NCBI RefSeq assembly: GCF_030406775.1
Contig: NZ_CP129119.1
Span: 2,883,501-2,947,500, forward strand
Direction of reading: 5' to 3'
DNA length: 64,000 nucleotides
DNA from: Sporosarcina trichiuri
Lineage (GTDB): Bacteria > Bacillota > Bacilli > Bacillales_A > Planococcaceae
The notes below the pieces were generated by a model. That model ran no database searches, had not been told where the DNA came from, and saw only the letters and a list, made by a program, of their open reading frames with translations. Position 1 is the first letter of the stretch. Each line of letters opens with the position of its first letter. The position numbers and the translations under genes were made by a program. This document shows, one piece after another, positions 34,812-43,988 of this stretch.

Positions 34812-35235
34812 AGACTGGCCATTTAAAACGAGCCATGTTGCTGTGTCTGCTGCTGATCGGGGGACTGGCGGCCTGCCAGGCGAACGAGCCCGAGGTGAAA
34901 ACCTGTAAAAACGTAACGGAATCCTTGAAAGAACAAGGGCTGCCCCTAAAAGAAAGCGGAGGAGTCTGGGGCAGTCATGTCTTCGGCATGAAACTGAACA
35001 AGGTGCGGCCCGATGTCTATGAACTGGAGAAAAAAAGCTCAACCTCTATATCTATCCTTCCCCGGACGCACGTGAAAAAGGGCTGGCCGACTGGCAGGAT
35101 GAGACGGCCACTATGGACATAGTCAGCCATCAACTATACGAATCCCAAAACGTGTTGCTGTTCTATGTCTATGAAGACGCGTATATAGATGAAGAAATCG
35201 ACCGGAAGATCCGAATGGCTTTGGAGGCCGAATAA
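34808..35235 (+). pseudogene. lipoprotein gene split by a -1 shift at an A7 run
   Basis: The N-terminal half encodes a lipoprotein signal peptide (LLLIGGLAAC lipobox, Cys at ~23) and an extracytoplasmic segment through KVRPDVYELEKK. The GTG start overlaps the preceding stop. At 35030-35036 there are seven As; after them the frame soon becomes basic and stops near 35122, whereas the -1 frame continues sensibly as LNLYIYPSPDAREKGLADWQD... to a stop at 35233-35235. Read through with one shift, the product is about 142 residues. It may be a decayed gene, a sequencing slip, or slippage-dependent expression. No family recognised. Confidence 0.65.
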
Positions 35236-35365
35236 GACAGATGATTTGTTGACAAGAATGAGAGTCAGCTGCCTGTGCGCCAAACTTACATGTTTAGTAA
35301 AGCATTCAAGATAGTCTCTTGCACTCTCCAAGACCAAATAAAAGCCGCTGCATGGAGGTGGATGG

Positions 35366-35770
35366 ATGTTCAATGTAATTGTGCTGCTTCTTTTTATTCT
35401 GGCTATGTATTTTGTACTGCTTCGAGAAAGAAAAGCTGTCAAAATTCCGGTCCTTGCATATTACGTCTTGCTTTCTGCTGTATTCCTCTACGGATTGTCG
35501 AGTATTTCGGAAAAATATCGGATATATGAAGGGCCGGTTCTGGAGGGAGGCTTCCAGAAACTGAATGAGTGGGTCGGGATCTTCGCGTATCTGTACATTG
35601 TCCCGGCGCTCGTGCTGGCTGCATATGTGGCGTTCAAATTAGTGAGACGGCAATTCAGCGGAACAAAGCAGATAGCCTTTGCCTATGCGGCATCGCTTCT
35701 TCTGCTGCTTCTGATCGGTGTAATTTCGCTGTTCATGTTCACATTGATTTTTTACGGGTTTGCTCCTTGA
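35366..35770 (+). CDS. membrane protein of unknown function
   Basis: 134 residues with four hydrophobic segments (1-18, 25-42, ~70-90, ~105-130) and a short extracellular loop (SEKYRIYEGPVLEGG). The ATG at 35366 has GGAGGTG six nt upstream. No family recognised. Stands between the broken lipoprotein gene and a perfect 10-bp hairpin at 35827. Confidence 0.6.
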   Translation: MFNVIVLLLFILAMYFVLLRERKAVKIPVLAYYVLLSAVFLYGLSSISEKYRIYEGPVLEGGFQKLNEWVGIFAYLYIVPALVLAAYVAFKLVRRQFSGTKQIAFAYAASLLLLLLIGVISLFMFTLIFYGFAP

Positions 35771-35826
35771 TCATGTGTTTTGGGAATGTAAATAACGATA
35801 CACTCGACCAGGGGATGATCGGTTAA

Positions 35827-35856
35827 CAGCTCTCCCGCATGATATTGGGAGAGCTG
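35827..35856 (+). terminator. hairpin without T-run, possible weak terminator
   Basis: A perfect 10-bp stem CAGCTCTCCC/GGGAGAGCTG with a 10-nt loop. No T-run follows, so termination is uncertain. Confidence 0.35.
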
Positions 35857-35907
35857 ACTGCAACTTATATGGAACCTCGTGAATGTCCGCAGTAGAGGGA
35901 GGAAATT

Positions 35908-36656
35908 ATGAAGCCAGAAGTAATGATCGTAGGCGTATACCATTTTGGAGAAACAGCAGATCTGACGAAGGTTGACCAAAAGAGCATGGAGACGTTAACC
36001 GCCGAATCGCAAGAAGTCGTGGAGGCGCTGATTCGGTTTAACCCAACCCGGCTGGCAGTGGAAGCCGTTCCGGAGAACAGAGGGTCCCTGAATGAGCGCT
36101 ATGCCAAGTATCAAGCAGGTGATACAACTCTTGAAAAGAACGAAATCGACCTGATCGGATTCCCATTAGCGAAACAGGCCGGATAGAGGAGATTTCCTGT
36201 GTGGACTGGATGGGTGACGTTTCGGAATATGCCGAATTAGGCGAAGTGCTGCAATATGCGGAGGCATATGAACCTGCGCGCTATCAGCATCTCATGTCGC
36301 ACTACATCCAGCCGATGCAGCGTAGAGTGGGCGAGCTTGCAGAAATCTCCTAACTCGAAGCCTTTCGGCGATTGAATGATCCGCAAACTGTCCAGGAAAT
36401 GCATGAAGTCTATATGGAATTCGCCATGATAGGCCAGGAGAAAAACTACTATGCAACCGATTGGTTAACCTGGTGGTATAAGCGAAACCTGATTATCTAT
36501 ACAAATTTACGCAGATTAATGACAGGTCCACAAGACCGAGTGCTGCTATTGGTCGGAAGCGGCCACGTTCACCTCGTAAAGCAATTTCTAGCAGAGTCCG
36601 ACGTTTGTGATGTGGTGGATGCGAATAAGTATTTATCGTTAAGTCGATTCGACTGA
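35908..36656 (+). pseudogene. decayed copy of the DUF5694-like gene
   Basis: Near-identical in DNA and protein to the intact gene at 46035, including the same ribosome site and ATG context. It is broken twice: one base is missing after the PLAKQAG codons, giving a stop at 36184-36186, and an in-frame TAA occurs at 36351-36353 in the restored frame. The rest (DWMGDVSEYAELGEV..., then ..YYATDWLTWWYKRNLIIYTNLRRLM) is still readable to 36656. A recent duplicate that has lost function. Confidence 0.88.
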
Positions 36657-36772
36657 ATATCGGCGAGTCGTGAACAATGTTTGATGCACTGACACCAAAC
36701 CCTTGGACACCGAGAACGGAATGGGTCCTGTCATATGCGCGGCATAATATAGAGAAAAGTCGGGAGGTTCCT

Positions 36773-36940
36773 ATGGATGTGATTGATGGCGGTTTAAGTT
36801 TAGTGTATTTCCTTGTAGTTGTTTACTTGATTACAAGGGTTGCGAATTTCATGAAACAGACACGGGATAAGTTAGACGAGATGGACAGAAAACTGGAAGA
36901 GATCAAGGTGGTTGTAGACGAAAGAACCTCGGAACGATGA
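36773..36940 (+). CDS. 55-residue membrane protein with coiled-coil tail (DUF4083-like)
   Basis: One hydrophobic helix (residues 7-24) then KQTRDKLDEMDRKLEEIK, a charged coiled-coil-like tail. Similar in plan to the genes at 34620 and 47607. ATG 36773 follows GGGAGG; the frame upstream to 36677 has no ribosome site. Function unknown. Confidence 0.55.
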   Translation: MDVIDGGLSLVYFLVVVYLITRVANFMKQTRDKLDEMDRKLEEIKVVVDERTSER

Positions 36941-37061
36941 TAGAAAGCTTGACTCCTCCATTCCAGCACGTGATGTCACGAAATTTGTTTTCTGGCTGCC
37001 TGCGCAATGAATGACCGGGTTGTTTTGTCACAATCAAAACTGGAAAGAGCAGGTGATTTGC

Positions 37062-37367
37062 TTGTTTAAGGCGACTGTATTTTTGATACATGGATTGCTC
37101 TTTCTAGCGGTATTTCTCCTGGGAATCGGTCCGAACTTCAGCATTGCTGCTCCCGATCCGGATCCGGCCCCTGTGCTGTCTGTTGGCTGGGCGATCCTGA
37201 TTATTTCATTTATGGCACTCGTGTTCTTCTCTGCCTTTGTCCAGCTAAAAGTGAAAAAAGTTTGGGTGTTGTTAGTATCCATCATAGGACTGCTTGCATT
37301 TTTTGTTCTTGCTTTACTCTATATCTATCCTTTTGTTATGAACTTCTTTACAGATATACCTAGGTAA
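37062..37367 (+). CDS. three-helix membrane protein of unknown function
   Basis: 101 residues with three hydrophobic segments and a short acidic, proline-rich loop (PDPDPAPV) after the first. I chose TTG 37062 because AGCAGGTG lies six to nine nt upstream; the ATG at 37011 has no site. No family recognised. AT-richer than the left half of the window. Confidence 0.5.
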   Translation: MFKATVFLIHGLLFLAVFLLGIGPNFSIAAPDPDPAPVLSVGWAILIISFMALVFFSAFVQLKVKKVWVLLVSIIGLLAFFVLALLYIYPFVMNFFTDIPR

Positions 37368-37442
37368 GCCGCGATCGGTGACACGAGGATATCGCAAGTC
37401 ATAGATGAATTGAATTCAGTTATAGAGAAGGGGGATGCGCTT

Positions 37443-37742
37443 ATGGGGACCACCCGAAAGAAAATGGGGGTCAGCCAACGGATCATGATAGGGCTTATCA
37501 GTTTGGCCATCCTGTTTTATGCACTTCACGCAACACCGACTCTAGCCGTGAGAACTTGTGTGTTTTACTTGGGTCATCCGGTGGCTGCGCTTACTTCCGG
37601 GATTGAGGAAGAAACGGATGCTGTGTATATGACGCTGACAGACCCGCCGTTTGAAACAGCTACCGGAAGCGACTTGGATAGATACGAAGTGAGACAATAT
37701 GGAGTCATTTACATTGCCAGGTTTGCAGGCGGTCTTCAATGA
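37443..37742 (+). CDS. membrane-anchored extracytoplasmic protein of unknown function
   Basis: 99 residues: basic N-terminus, one helix at ~14-31, then an extracytoplasmic part with two Cys and an acidic centre (GIEEETDAVYMTLTDPPFETATGS). No lipobox. ATG 37443 has AGAAGGGGG upstream. The family is not recognised. It precedes the CPBP protease gene by 50 nt and could be co-transcribed. Confidence 0.5.
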   Translation: MGTTRKKMGVSQRIMIGLISLAILFYALHATPTLAVRTCVFYLGHPVAALTSGIEEETDAVYMTLTDPPFETATGSDLDRYEVRQYGVIYIARFAGGLQ

Positions 37743-37792
37743 CGGAGAAGGCCGCAGACATTTTATATTGACGCAGGAAGGGGCTAACTAAC

Positions 37793-38716
37793 TTGAAAAA
37801 TGACAAAGGACAAATACGGGCGGGCTGGCTGATATTGCTGGCGCTCGTCGCCATGCTGATCGCCCAGCAGATATTTTCGCTGCCCGGCGCCATGCTGTTA
37901 TTCCTATATGAACTGCCTGCATTGACCAGCTCAGTGGAGATTGACATCCTGCAGGCATACGACGGGCACCCGTGGCTCTATGTGCTGACGCAGGGCGGGG
38001 CGGTTGTCGGCAGTATCGTCGTCACGTATATCTTCTGGCGGTTTGTAAACAAAGGGTCGCTCCGCAGTCTCGGGTTCCGCTGGTCGTTTGCGGATTTCGC
38101 CTATGGCCTGTTTCTCGGTGCTGCTTCAATCACCGTCATTTTCCTGCTGCTGCTCGCGACAGGGAATGTCTCGATGGTCAATTCGTTCAGCGCTCCGGCA
38201 TTCAGCGCCTATACCGTCGCTTTCCTGGTCATGTACATTCTCGTCGGGCTGTCGGAAGAGATGTTCTTCCGGGGCTATGTCATGTCGACGATGCTGAGCC
38301 GCGGCAATCCAAAGTGGGCGGTCTATCTCGTGTCCGCGGTCGTCTTCAGCTTGGCGCACGGCTTGAACCCGAACGTCAGCTGGCTCGGCCTGCTGAACAT
38401 CGTGTTCGTGGGCGTCCTATTCGCGTATATGTTTCTTGAAACGGACAATCTGTGGCTGCCGATCGGCTACCATATGACGTGGAACTATTTCCAGGGGAAC
38501 GTGTTCGGCTTCGCGGTCAGTGGCACGACGCCGAACGGTATTTACAATGTCTCGATCGAGGGCGGCAATGCCTGGCTCACGGGCGGCGCTTTCGGACTCG
38601 AAGGCGGTCTGGCTGCGACGCTGCTGATCCTGATCGGGTTTGCAGCGACTTGGGTGTATGGCAGGAAGAAAAGGATGAGTGCTCGGCCTGCTGCACGCGT
38701 GGAGTCGGATTTGTAA
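37793..38716 (+). CDS. CPBP-family intramembrane metalloprotease
   Basis: A 307-residue protein with about eight hydrophobic segments. The CPBP (Abi/CAAX-like) catalytic motifs are intact: E155-E156xxxR in SEEMFFRG, His189 in FSLAHGLNP, and H227xxxN231 in YHMTWN. Bacterial relatives process prenylated or membrane peptides or confer bacteriocin self-immunity. Start TTG 37793 with AGGAAGGGG nine nt upstream. Neighbours are small membrane proteins; a substrate among them would be plausible but is not shown. Confidence 0.83.
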   Translation: MKNDKGQIRAGWLILLALVAMLIAQQIFSLPGAMLLFLYELPALTSSVEIDILQAYDGHPWLYVLTQGGAVVGSIVVTYIFWRFVNKGSLRSLGFRWSFADFAYGLFLGAASITVIFLLLLATGNVSMVNSFSAPAFSAYTVAFLVMYILVGLSEEMFFRGYVMSTMLSRGNPKWAVYLVSAVVFSLAHGLNPNVSWLGLLNIVFVGVLFAYMFLETDNLWLPIGYHMTWNYFQGNVFGFAVSGTTPNGIYNVSIEGGNAWLTGGAFGLEGGLAATLLILIGFAATWVYGRKKRMSARPAARVESDL

Positions 38717-38731
38717 AGGAGCGGAAGCTGA

Positions 38732-38944
38732 ATGACAGAGAAACAGGCAGCGAAACATGCGGAATGGCGGGAAACGTATGGTCCGTTCGCAGTGGCGCTG
38801 GGCTGTTTGTACACCGCTACGAGGAACTGGGGGACGCATTGGGGCTGGACGGTCTTCTTCGGGTTCGGTGTCATTATCTGCGGGACCATGGGGTTCTTTA
38901 CTATAAGGAGTGCGTGGCGGAAGAAGAAGGGGAGGGCCTCCTGA
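38732..38944 (+). CDS. small membrane protein of unknown function
   Basis: 70 residues: a polar N-terminus (MTEKQAAKHAEWRETYGP), one or two hydrophobic helices (~18-58) and a strongly basic end (WRKKKGRAS). ATG 38732 follows AAAGGAG, 15 nt after the protease stop, so it is probably in the same transcript. No family recognised. Confidence 0.55.
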   Translation: MTEKQAAKHAEWRETYGPFAVALGCLYTATRNWGTHWGWTVFFGFGVIICGTMGFFTIRSAWRKKKGRAS

Positions 38945-39010
38945 ATAAGGTACCTCCGGGTCACCCGCATTACGCAGCATGGAAAGCTGACGCTCAAGAA
39001 AGGTGCCTGT

Positions 39011-39045
39011 GCAGCAAACAATCGTGTTTGTTTGAACTTTCATGA
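39011..39045 (+). repeat. short dispersed repeat, copy 1
   Basis: About 35 nt, GCAGCAAACAATCGTGTTTG through CTTTCATGA, matches 47527-47562 at roughly four in five positions, with a perfect TTGAACTTTCATGA at the end. The two copies bound an ~8.5-kb block of resistance- and modification-type genes. Confidence 0.55.
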
Positions 39046-39080
39046 TTGTCGCCCAGGTATCTAAAGGAAGGAGGATATCC

Positions 39081-40025
39081 TTGAAGAGCATACATATTCT
39101 GAGTCAGTTCGGATTTGACATAGAGAGTGAACAAGAAAGCATTTATCCCTTTTCACCTGTGTACAGAATAGAGGACTTTATCGTCAAGCGAACGCAGTCG
39201 CCAAAAGAGAAGGCAGATCGGCTAGTGCAGTATACCGCTCACCTGGAAGCGGCAGGCATTCCGGTTGTCACGCCTGTGAATTTATCGACAGAAAATCCGC
39301 AGTGTGGCGGGAATGACTGTTATGTGTGTTATCCATACATCGAAGGGACAGCTTACGTGGGAACGGACCAGGAAATCATTCAGGCAGGCAGGCTGCTCGG
39401 GCAGATCCACCGGCTTTCTTCTCCCGACAATAAATTCCAACTCCCTGTATATGATGTGTTCGATTTCTATGACCACGAAGTGGAAGAACATTTGAGGAAG
39501 ATTAAGAAATTGGCCGATCGCTATGAAGTGAATCTGGATTGCGCAAGGTTGGAGACGCTTTTGTATCAAGCGGTCAGCCGGCAGGAAGTGTTGAAGGCCA
39601 GTCCATTGAAGTGGGTGGAAACCCCGCATGATTACAAAGCGAATAATCTGGTGTACCAGGAGACACCCGTCCTGATCGACCCGGACAACGCTGCGTGGAT
39701 TCCCCGGATTTTCGATTTGGCATTGGCACTTCTGTTATTCCACAATGAGCATGCGTCGGCTCCACATCGCGCCTTCACGCCGAGGGAATGGCAGCTCTTT
39801 TTGGCGGGGTACCTTACGTACCAGTCACTGACAGAAGCAGAAATCGAAACATGGCACGATGCGGTGCTGCACGTGTTTCTTGACGAAGTCATGTGGCTCA
39901 TGGCGGAAGTCGAAGAGGATTGGCAGAGGCCGGAACAGCGGGCGCTCTTTGTGAGTGTGACGAACGTGATTGCTGAACTGGATGCGTACTCCTTGGCGGC
40001 ACTCCGAAGACAAACAGGTCGATAG
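39081..40025 (+). CDS. aminoglycoside-phosphotransferase-fold kinase
   Basis: A 314-residue protein of the APH/choline-kinase fold. It shows an N-terminal lobe with IVKRTQSPKEK, a hinge YPYIEGTAYVG, the catalytic loop PHDYKANNLV (catalytic Asp, metal-binding Asn) and the metal Asp in LIDPDNAAW. Spectinomycin phosphotransferases and many uncharacterised small-molecule kinases share this plan. TTG 39081 has AAGGAGG six nt upstream. The substrate cannot be named; drug inactivation is one possibility. A second APH-fold gene follows 22 nt downstream. Confidence 0.75.
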   Translation: MKSIHILSQFGFDIESEQESIYPFSPVYRIEDFIVKRTQSPKEKADRLVQYTAHLEAAGIPVVTPVNLSTENPQCGGNDCYVCYPYIEGTAYVGTDQEIIQAGRLLGQIHRLSSPDNKFQLPVYDVFDFYDHEVEEHLRKIKKLADRYEVNLDCARLETLLYQAVSRQEVLKASPLKWVETPHDYKANNLVYQETPVLIDPDNAAWIPRIFDLALALLLFHNEHASAPHRAFTPREWQLFLAGYLTYQSLTEAEIETWHDAVLHVFLDEVMWLMAEVEEDWQRPEQRALFVSVTNVIAELDAYSLAALRRQTGR

Positions 40026-40047
40026 ATGAAGAGAGGCGATTGGCGAA

Positions 40048-41112
40048 ATGGGGATCACGGAACAATCTGTTGTTGAGGTGCTGGAGCAATTCGGCCTGCA
40101 GGGGACTGTCTCCTCTATAAAACCGTTCATTGACTATCACAGCGAAGCTGACAAGGAAGTTAAAACCATCGCCAAAGTGGGCTTCAAAGACCGGGCGCCC
40201 CTTGTGGTGAAATTCTTGAAGGAACCGGAACATCCTCCCTCGGTAATCGAGTCGCAAAGTGTATTTTCGGAGTATTTGAGAAACTGCGGAATCAGGACGG
40301 CACAGCGATATGAGAAGAACGGAACATACTGCTTGCCGTATCAATGGGATGGACTCGATCTCACCGTAACAATCGAAGAGTATCTTGGGGAGGAAATCAA
40401 AGCAATCGACTTTCCACTCGCCAGAAATATCGGGCAGCTGCTGGGGAAGATCCACACGGTCTCCGAAGAAGGCGGCTGTCGGATCGGCAAGGAGACGATC
40501 TTCAACTTCCTCGGCTACAACGAAGTCAGTGGTTACGACACGTTTCGTAAAATGAGCACTATCAGGGAACTGGATCCTCTGTTGTTTGAACGCATCAAAG
40601 GAATCTACGAAGAAAAACGGGAAGCCGTCCAACGGCTCTGGAACTTACTGCCCCGGGCGGCAACCCAAGGGGATATCTCCATCAATAATCTGACGGTCGC
40701 TGACGGGACAATGGGTATCTTCGATTACAATATTGCGGGAGACGCCACACTCGTTGGGGACATGGTGCTGCAAGGATTGTTGACGGCAAACGAAATGCCT
40801 CTGGCAGAAGGTATATTGGAAGAAAGCCGACCTGACCTGTTCCGAGTGTTCTGCGAAGGCTATTGTTCAGAACGGGCATTGACGAAAGAAGAGAGAATGG
40901 CTGCGGAATGCATGTATTCCGTAGCGTCGGCCTTTTGGTTCACAGACATCCGCTATGATGACGATTCCCTTGAACAGCTCAGGGCTCGCGGAGAAAACGA
41001 GCGAGCAGAGCGTAAGCTGCAAGGCATCTATGATTCGTTGCAGCAGGACTGCCCGAAGTATTTTAATTCGGGGAATAGTGGTGAGTTCAAAAAGAGAGTG
41101 AAAAACACTTAA
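40048..41112 (+). CDS. second APH-fold phosphotransferase
   Basis: A 354-residue kinase-fold protein not closely similar to the one before it. Catalytic loop [11 protein letters not shown] has Gln in place of the usual His but keeps the catalytic Asp and metal-binding Asn; the metal Asp is in [16 protein letters not shown]-lobe lysine is in [14 protein letters not shown], followed by a [16 protein letters not shown] hinge. Likely phosphorylates a hydroxyl on a small molecule. ATG 40048 has GAGAGGCGA upstream. Could be a resistance kinase or a metabolic one; the sequence does not decide. Confidence 0.72.
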   Translation: MGITEQSVVEVLEQFGLQGTVSSIKPFIDYHSEADKEVKTIAKVGFKDRAPLVVKFLKEPEHPPSVIESQSVFSEYLRNCGIRTAQRYEKNGTYCLPYQWDGLDLTVTIEEYLGEEIKAIDFPLARNIGQLLGKIHTVSEEGGCRIGKETIFNFLGYNEVSGYDTFRKMSTIRELDPLLFERIKGIYEEKREAVQRLWNLLPRAATQGDISINNLTVADGTMGIFDYNIAGDATLVGDMVLQGLLTANEMPLAEGILEESRPDLFRVFCEGYCSERALTKEERMAAECMYSVASAFWFTDIRYDDDSLEQLRARGENERAERKLQGIYDSLQQDCPKYFNSGNSGEFKKRVKNT

Positions 41113-41125
41113 GAAGGTGATGCAA

Positions 41126-41455
41126 TTGGCGGCAATCGAAGATTTTTTGAAACTGGATATCCGTGTGGGCACCGTGCTGCAGGCGGCTCCTTTTCCGGAA
41201 GCGCGAAAACCTGCGATCAAGCTGGACATCGACTTCGGGGAACTCGGCATTAAACAGTCCTCAGCTCAAATCACGAAACGATATGAACCGGATCAGCTCA
41301 TTGGCACACAAGTCGTCGCTGTCGTGAATTTCCCGCCGAGACGCATTGCCGGCTTCAAATCCGAAGTTCTGGTGATCGGGGGCGTACCGGGTGAGGATGA
41401 CGTCGTGCTGCTGCGGCCCGATCAGCCGGTTGCCAACGGGACGGTGATTTCCTGA
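41126..41455 (+). CDS. csaA: CsaA, export-related chaperone with tRNA-binding fold
   Basis: 109 residues, one OB-fold tRNA-binding (EMAP-II-like) domain. [27 protein letters not shown] and [18 protein letters not shown] match Bacillus CsaA nearly residue for residue; CsaA is a dimeric cytosolic chaperone linked to SecA-dependent export. Start: TTG 41126 (8 nt after AAGAAGG) gives the standard CsaA N-terminus; the ATG at 41120 is only 2 nt from that site. Lies 13 nt after the kinase gene. Confidence 0.92.
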   Translation: MAAIEDFLKLDIRVGTVLQAAPFPEARKPAIKLDIDFGELGIKQSSAQITKRYEPDQLIGTQVVAVVNFPPRRIAGFKSEVLVIGGVPGEDDVVLLRPDQPVANGTVIS

Positions 41456-41605
41456 AATCGGCTGTATAGCAGCAGGAAGGAAGCCCGCCCGCTCAGTGTC
41501 AGGGCACCCATTAAAACAACGAATCGGAGGCATGCACTCATGGGGATGTTGAATCTCATTTCTTCCTGTACTGTCTAATCAGTCAAACTATGGGAGGGAC
41601 TTATA

Positions 41606-42346
41606 ATGAACATCAACGAAGCGCAACTATTCTATAAAACGCAATTCGACCTGTACGGAAAAGATATCAACTATCCCGAGCTGGACGAAGGGTTGGCAGC
41701 CGAGGTCGTCGAGCAGATGGGCCGGCCGTTCACGTCCGTCCTGGAACTCGGGGCAGGCAAAGGCAATCTCGCCCGATGCCTGGCAGGACGCGGAAAGTCG
41801 GTGACGACGGTGGAACTTGTGCCGGAGATGGTGGAATACGCCCGGCAGCTTCATACACTCGGAGTCACCTCATTATGCGGCAGCTTTTACGATATCGAAT
41901 TGCCTCGTCAGTTCGATGCGGTGCTGTATATGGACGGCTTCGGTGTCGGGACCGACGCGGAACAGCTTCAGCTGCTCCGGCGAATCTGCGACTGGCTGCA
42001 TAATGATGGCGCGGCCTTGATCGATATCTATCAGCCCGCGTACTGGCAGCGGACGAGCGGCAGAACGATGACGTTACCGGGGGATGTGTCGCGGACGTAT
42101 GGGTACGACGAGGCGCTCGACAGAATGACGGACACGTGGTGGTCGACGGATCGTCCCGACGAAAAAATGACCCAATCGCTGGCCTGCTATTTGCCGGATG
42201 ACATCCATGACTTGTGCAAGCAGGCGGACTTGGAGATCGTTGCCTATTTCCCAGGTGGCGCAATGGATTTTGAAGCATGGGAGTATCACGAAGTCGCCAG
42301 TCTGGCGGAGTGTCTGAGCTATCGGATAAAAGTCGTGAAGGTATAA
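41606..42346 (+). CDS. class I SAM-dependent methyltransferase
   Basis: A 246-residue soluble enzyme with the Rossmann-like SAM fold: motif I VLELGAGKGNLA (~46-57), acidic end of strand 2 TTVELVPEM, motif II/III around FDAVLYMDGFGVG and ALIDIYQPAYW. No sequence clue to the acceptor. ATG 41606 follows GGGAGGG; a strong terminator is downstream at 42408. It sits alone between csaA and the second copy of the GATAGAT promoter element. Confidence 0.78.
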   Translation: MNINEAQLFYKTQFDLYGKDINYPELDEGLAAEVVEQMGRPFTSVLELGAGKGNLARCLAGRGKSVTTVELVPEMVEYARQLHTLGVTSLCGSFYDIELPRQFDAVLYMDGFGVGTDAEQLQLLRRICDWLHNDGAALIDIYQPAYWQRTSGRTMTLPGDVSRTYGYDEALDRMTDTWWSTDRPDEKMTQSLACYLPDDIHDLCKQADLEIVAYFPGGAMDFEAWEYHEVASLAECLSYRIKVVKV

Positions 42347-42407
42347 GGGCAGACAGGCTGTGAGACGGACATTGAGGGACCGAAGTCTGGTCCATCGGAG
42401 TCTTCCA

Positions 42408-42454
42408 GGACACGCAGGGAAAGTGAAGACGTGCTTTTCCTGCGTGTCCTTTTT
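42408..42454 (+). terminator. terminator after the methyltransferase
   Basis: AGGACACGCAGG pairs with CCTGCGTGTCCT (12 bp) and is followed by TTTTT. It cleanly separates this unit from the promoter element at 42488. Confidence 0.85.
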
Positions 42455-42487
42455 GTCGATTGTTACTTGACGCAGGTTCTGGGAAAA

Positions 42488-42517
42488 GATAGATAATCGA
42501 TGAGGGCATGTTATAAT
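42488..42517 (+). promoter_or_regulatory. GATAGAT / extended -10 element, copy 2
   Basis: GATAGAT (42488-42494), 17 nt, TATAAT (42512-42517) preceded by TGT (extended -10). Identical to copy 1 from GAAAA through GATAGATA. Heads the GNAT-amj-NUDIX-fosB run. Confidence 0.7.
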
Positions 42518-42555
42518 TGTTAAAAGTATTCTGTAATTTAAGAGGGGGGATCGTC

Positions 42556-42981
42556 ATGATCCGAGCTTATCAGGAATCAGATATAGACACCGTGGCGGAC
42601 ATTTGGTACAACGGGTCCCTGCAAGCCCATCATTTTATCGATCCCGACTACTGGACTTCGAAAATCAGGGAGATGAAAGAAATCTATATTCCGCTGTCGG
42701 AGACACACGTATTCCTATCATCCGCCGCTGTGATCGGGTTCGTTTCCATGGTCGACAATTATCTGGCTGCGCTCTTCGTTGATCCTGCCTTTCAGAATAA
42801 TGGTGCAGGCAGGCAGCTGCTGGACTTTGAAAAAGGGCGCCGGCCTGAAATCCAGCTGAAGGTCTATAAGGAAAACAAGGAAGCGGTCCGTTTTTATGAG
42901 AAGAACAGCTTCCGTATACAAGGGATGGAAGTCGACGAACAAACCGGCCAGGAGGAATATGTAATGGAATGGAGAAAGTGA
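42556..42981 (+). CDS. GNAT-family N-acetyltransferase (YjaB/YiaC-like)
   Basis: A 141-residue acyltransferase with the GNAT fold: MIRAYQESDIDTVADIW start, strand VIGFVSMVDNYLAALFVDPAFQ, the acetyl-CoA pyrophosphate loop QNNGAGRQLLD (Q/RxxGxG) at ~85-95 and a FYEKNSFRIQG end. ATG 42556 follows AGAGGGGGG six nt upstream; the frame upstream to 42517 begins inside the promoter. Acceptor unknown (protein N-terminus, lysine or a small amine). Confidence 0.8.
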   Translation: MIRAYQESDIDTVADIWYNGSLQAHHFIDPDYWTSKIREMKEIYIPLSETHVFLSSAAVIGFVSMVDNYLAALFVDPAFQNNGAGRQLLDFEKGRRPEIQLKVYKENKEAVRFYEKNSFRIQGMEVDEQTGQEEYVMEWRK

Positions 42982-43065
42982 AACCCATGTAGGATCTACC
43001 TGATGGAAATGGTCTCTTCACATGGGCTATTGAAATACTAGGATCTGCTGGAAGGAGGCGATGCC

Positions 43066-43881
43066 ATGGATTTCCTCACTCAAAAATTAGTGTACATTGC
43101 GCTGTTCATCTTCATCATCCATTCCATTGAAACCCTGGCGTATGCAGTCCGCTTGTCCGGGGCAAGGGTTCGGCTGATTGCGTCTGCCTTGTCACTCTTC
43201 AACATCATGGTCATGGTATCGCGCCTCGCGAATATGATGCAGCAGCCGTTCACAGGCAGTCTGATCGACACGGCGCCGAGCGAGCATGCACAGGAGTTCG
43301 TGGCGACGCAGTTCCGGTTCCTGATCGGGGCTTCCACTGTCGGAACGCTGTTCGGTATGCTGCTGCTCCCAACGTTCATCGCGCTCTTTTCCCGCGCGAT
43401 CATCCACTTGTCGGAAGAGCGGGGATCCATCCCTTCTTTGGCGAAGAGGATATTTTCCCTGCAATACATACGGCGGGGCACCACTCATTTCAGCCTGCCG
43501 AAGTTTTCCTATTTACGGGATACGAAGATGAAAGACATCCCGATCCGCCTATTCGTCATCAATATGCTCATCACCGGTATCTATACGATCGGGGTGCTCT
43601 CTGCACTGTACGCCGCCTTGCTCGCACCTGAACGAGCCTCGACAGCCATCATGGCATCCGGGCTGATCAACGGATTGGCGACCATCCTATTAGTCATCTT
43701 CGTCGATCCTAAAGTATCCGTCGTGGCAGACGACGTCGTGAATGGAAGAGGAAACTACCAGACGCTCAAAAATATCTCCATCATGATGGTGTCCTCCAGA
43801 CTCCTCGGGACACTGCTCGCCCAGCTCTTGTTCATCCCAGGGGCAAAATACATCTCATGGTTCACCCAGTTTATCGTCTGA
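43066..43881 (+). CDS. amj: Amj/YdaH-family lipid II flippase
   Basis: A 271-residue membrane protein with about six helices. IHSIETLAYAVRLSGARVR and LSLFNIMVMVSRLANM near the start are the hallmark of the Amj (DUF2837) family, which in B. subtilis can replace MurJ in moving lipid II across the membrane and is induced by envelope stress. ATG 43066 has GAAGGAGG upstream. No sigma-M-like promoter could be recognised, in contrast to B. subtilis. Probably co-transcribed with the GNAT gene before it. Confidence 0.87.
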   Translation: MDFLTQKLVYIALFIFIIHSIETLAYAVRLSGARVRLIASALSLFNIMVMVSRLANMMQQPFTGSLIDTAPSEHAQEFVATQFRFLIGASTVGTLFGMLLLPTFIALFSRAIIHLSEERGSIPSLAKRIFSLQYIRRGTTHFSLPKFSYLRDTKMKDIPIRLFVINMLITGIYTIGVLSALYAALLAPERASTAIMASGLINGLATILLVIFVDPKVSVVADDVVNGRGNYQTLKNISIMMVSSRLLGTLLAQLLFIPGAKYISWFTQFIV

Positions 43882-43988
43882 TGGATGATAGTAAGGAATT
43901 GTTGCTTGCAGTCGTTGCAAGTAGGTAACAAATTAGCTGTCTAGTGAGCGAAAGGTTCGGTTGAACAAATTATTCAGGAGGCGGTTAC

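Noticed and set aside
37793..38716. Abortive-infection (phage defence) system based on the CPBP/Abi name.
   Set aside because: CPBP proteins are mostly proteases of unknown role; no partner defence gene is adjacent, so a defence claim is unsupported.
41540..41578. A 12-codon ORF (MGMLNLISSCTV) with CGGAGG upstream, just before the methyltransferase gene.
   Set aside because: It could be a leader peptide, but there is no attenuator-like stem after it and the methyltransferase has its own strong site; too short to support.
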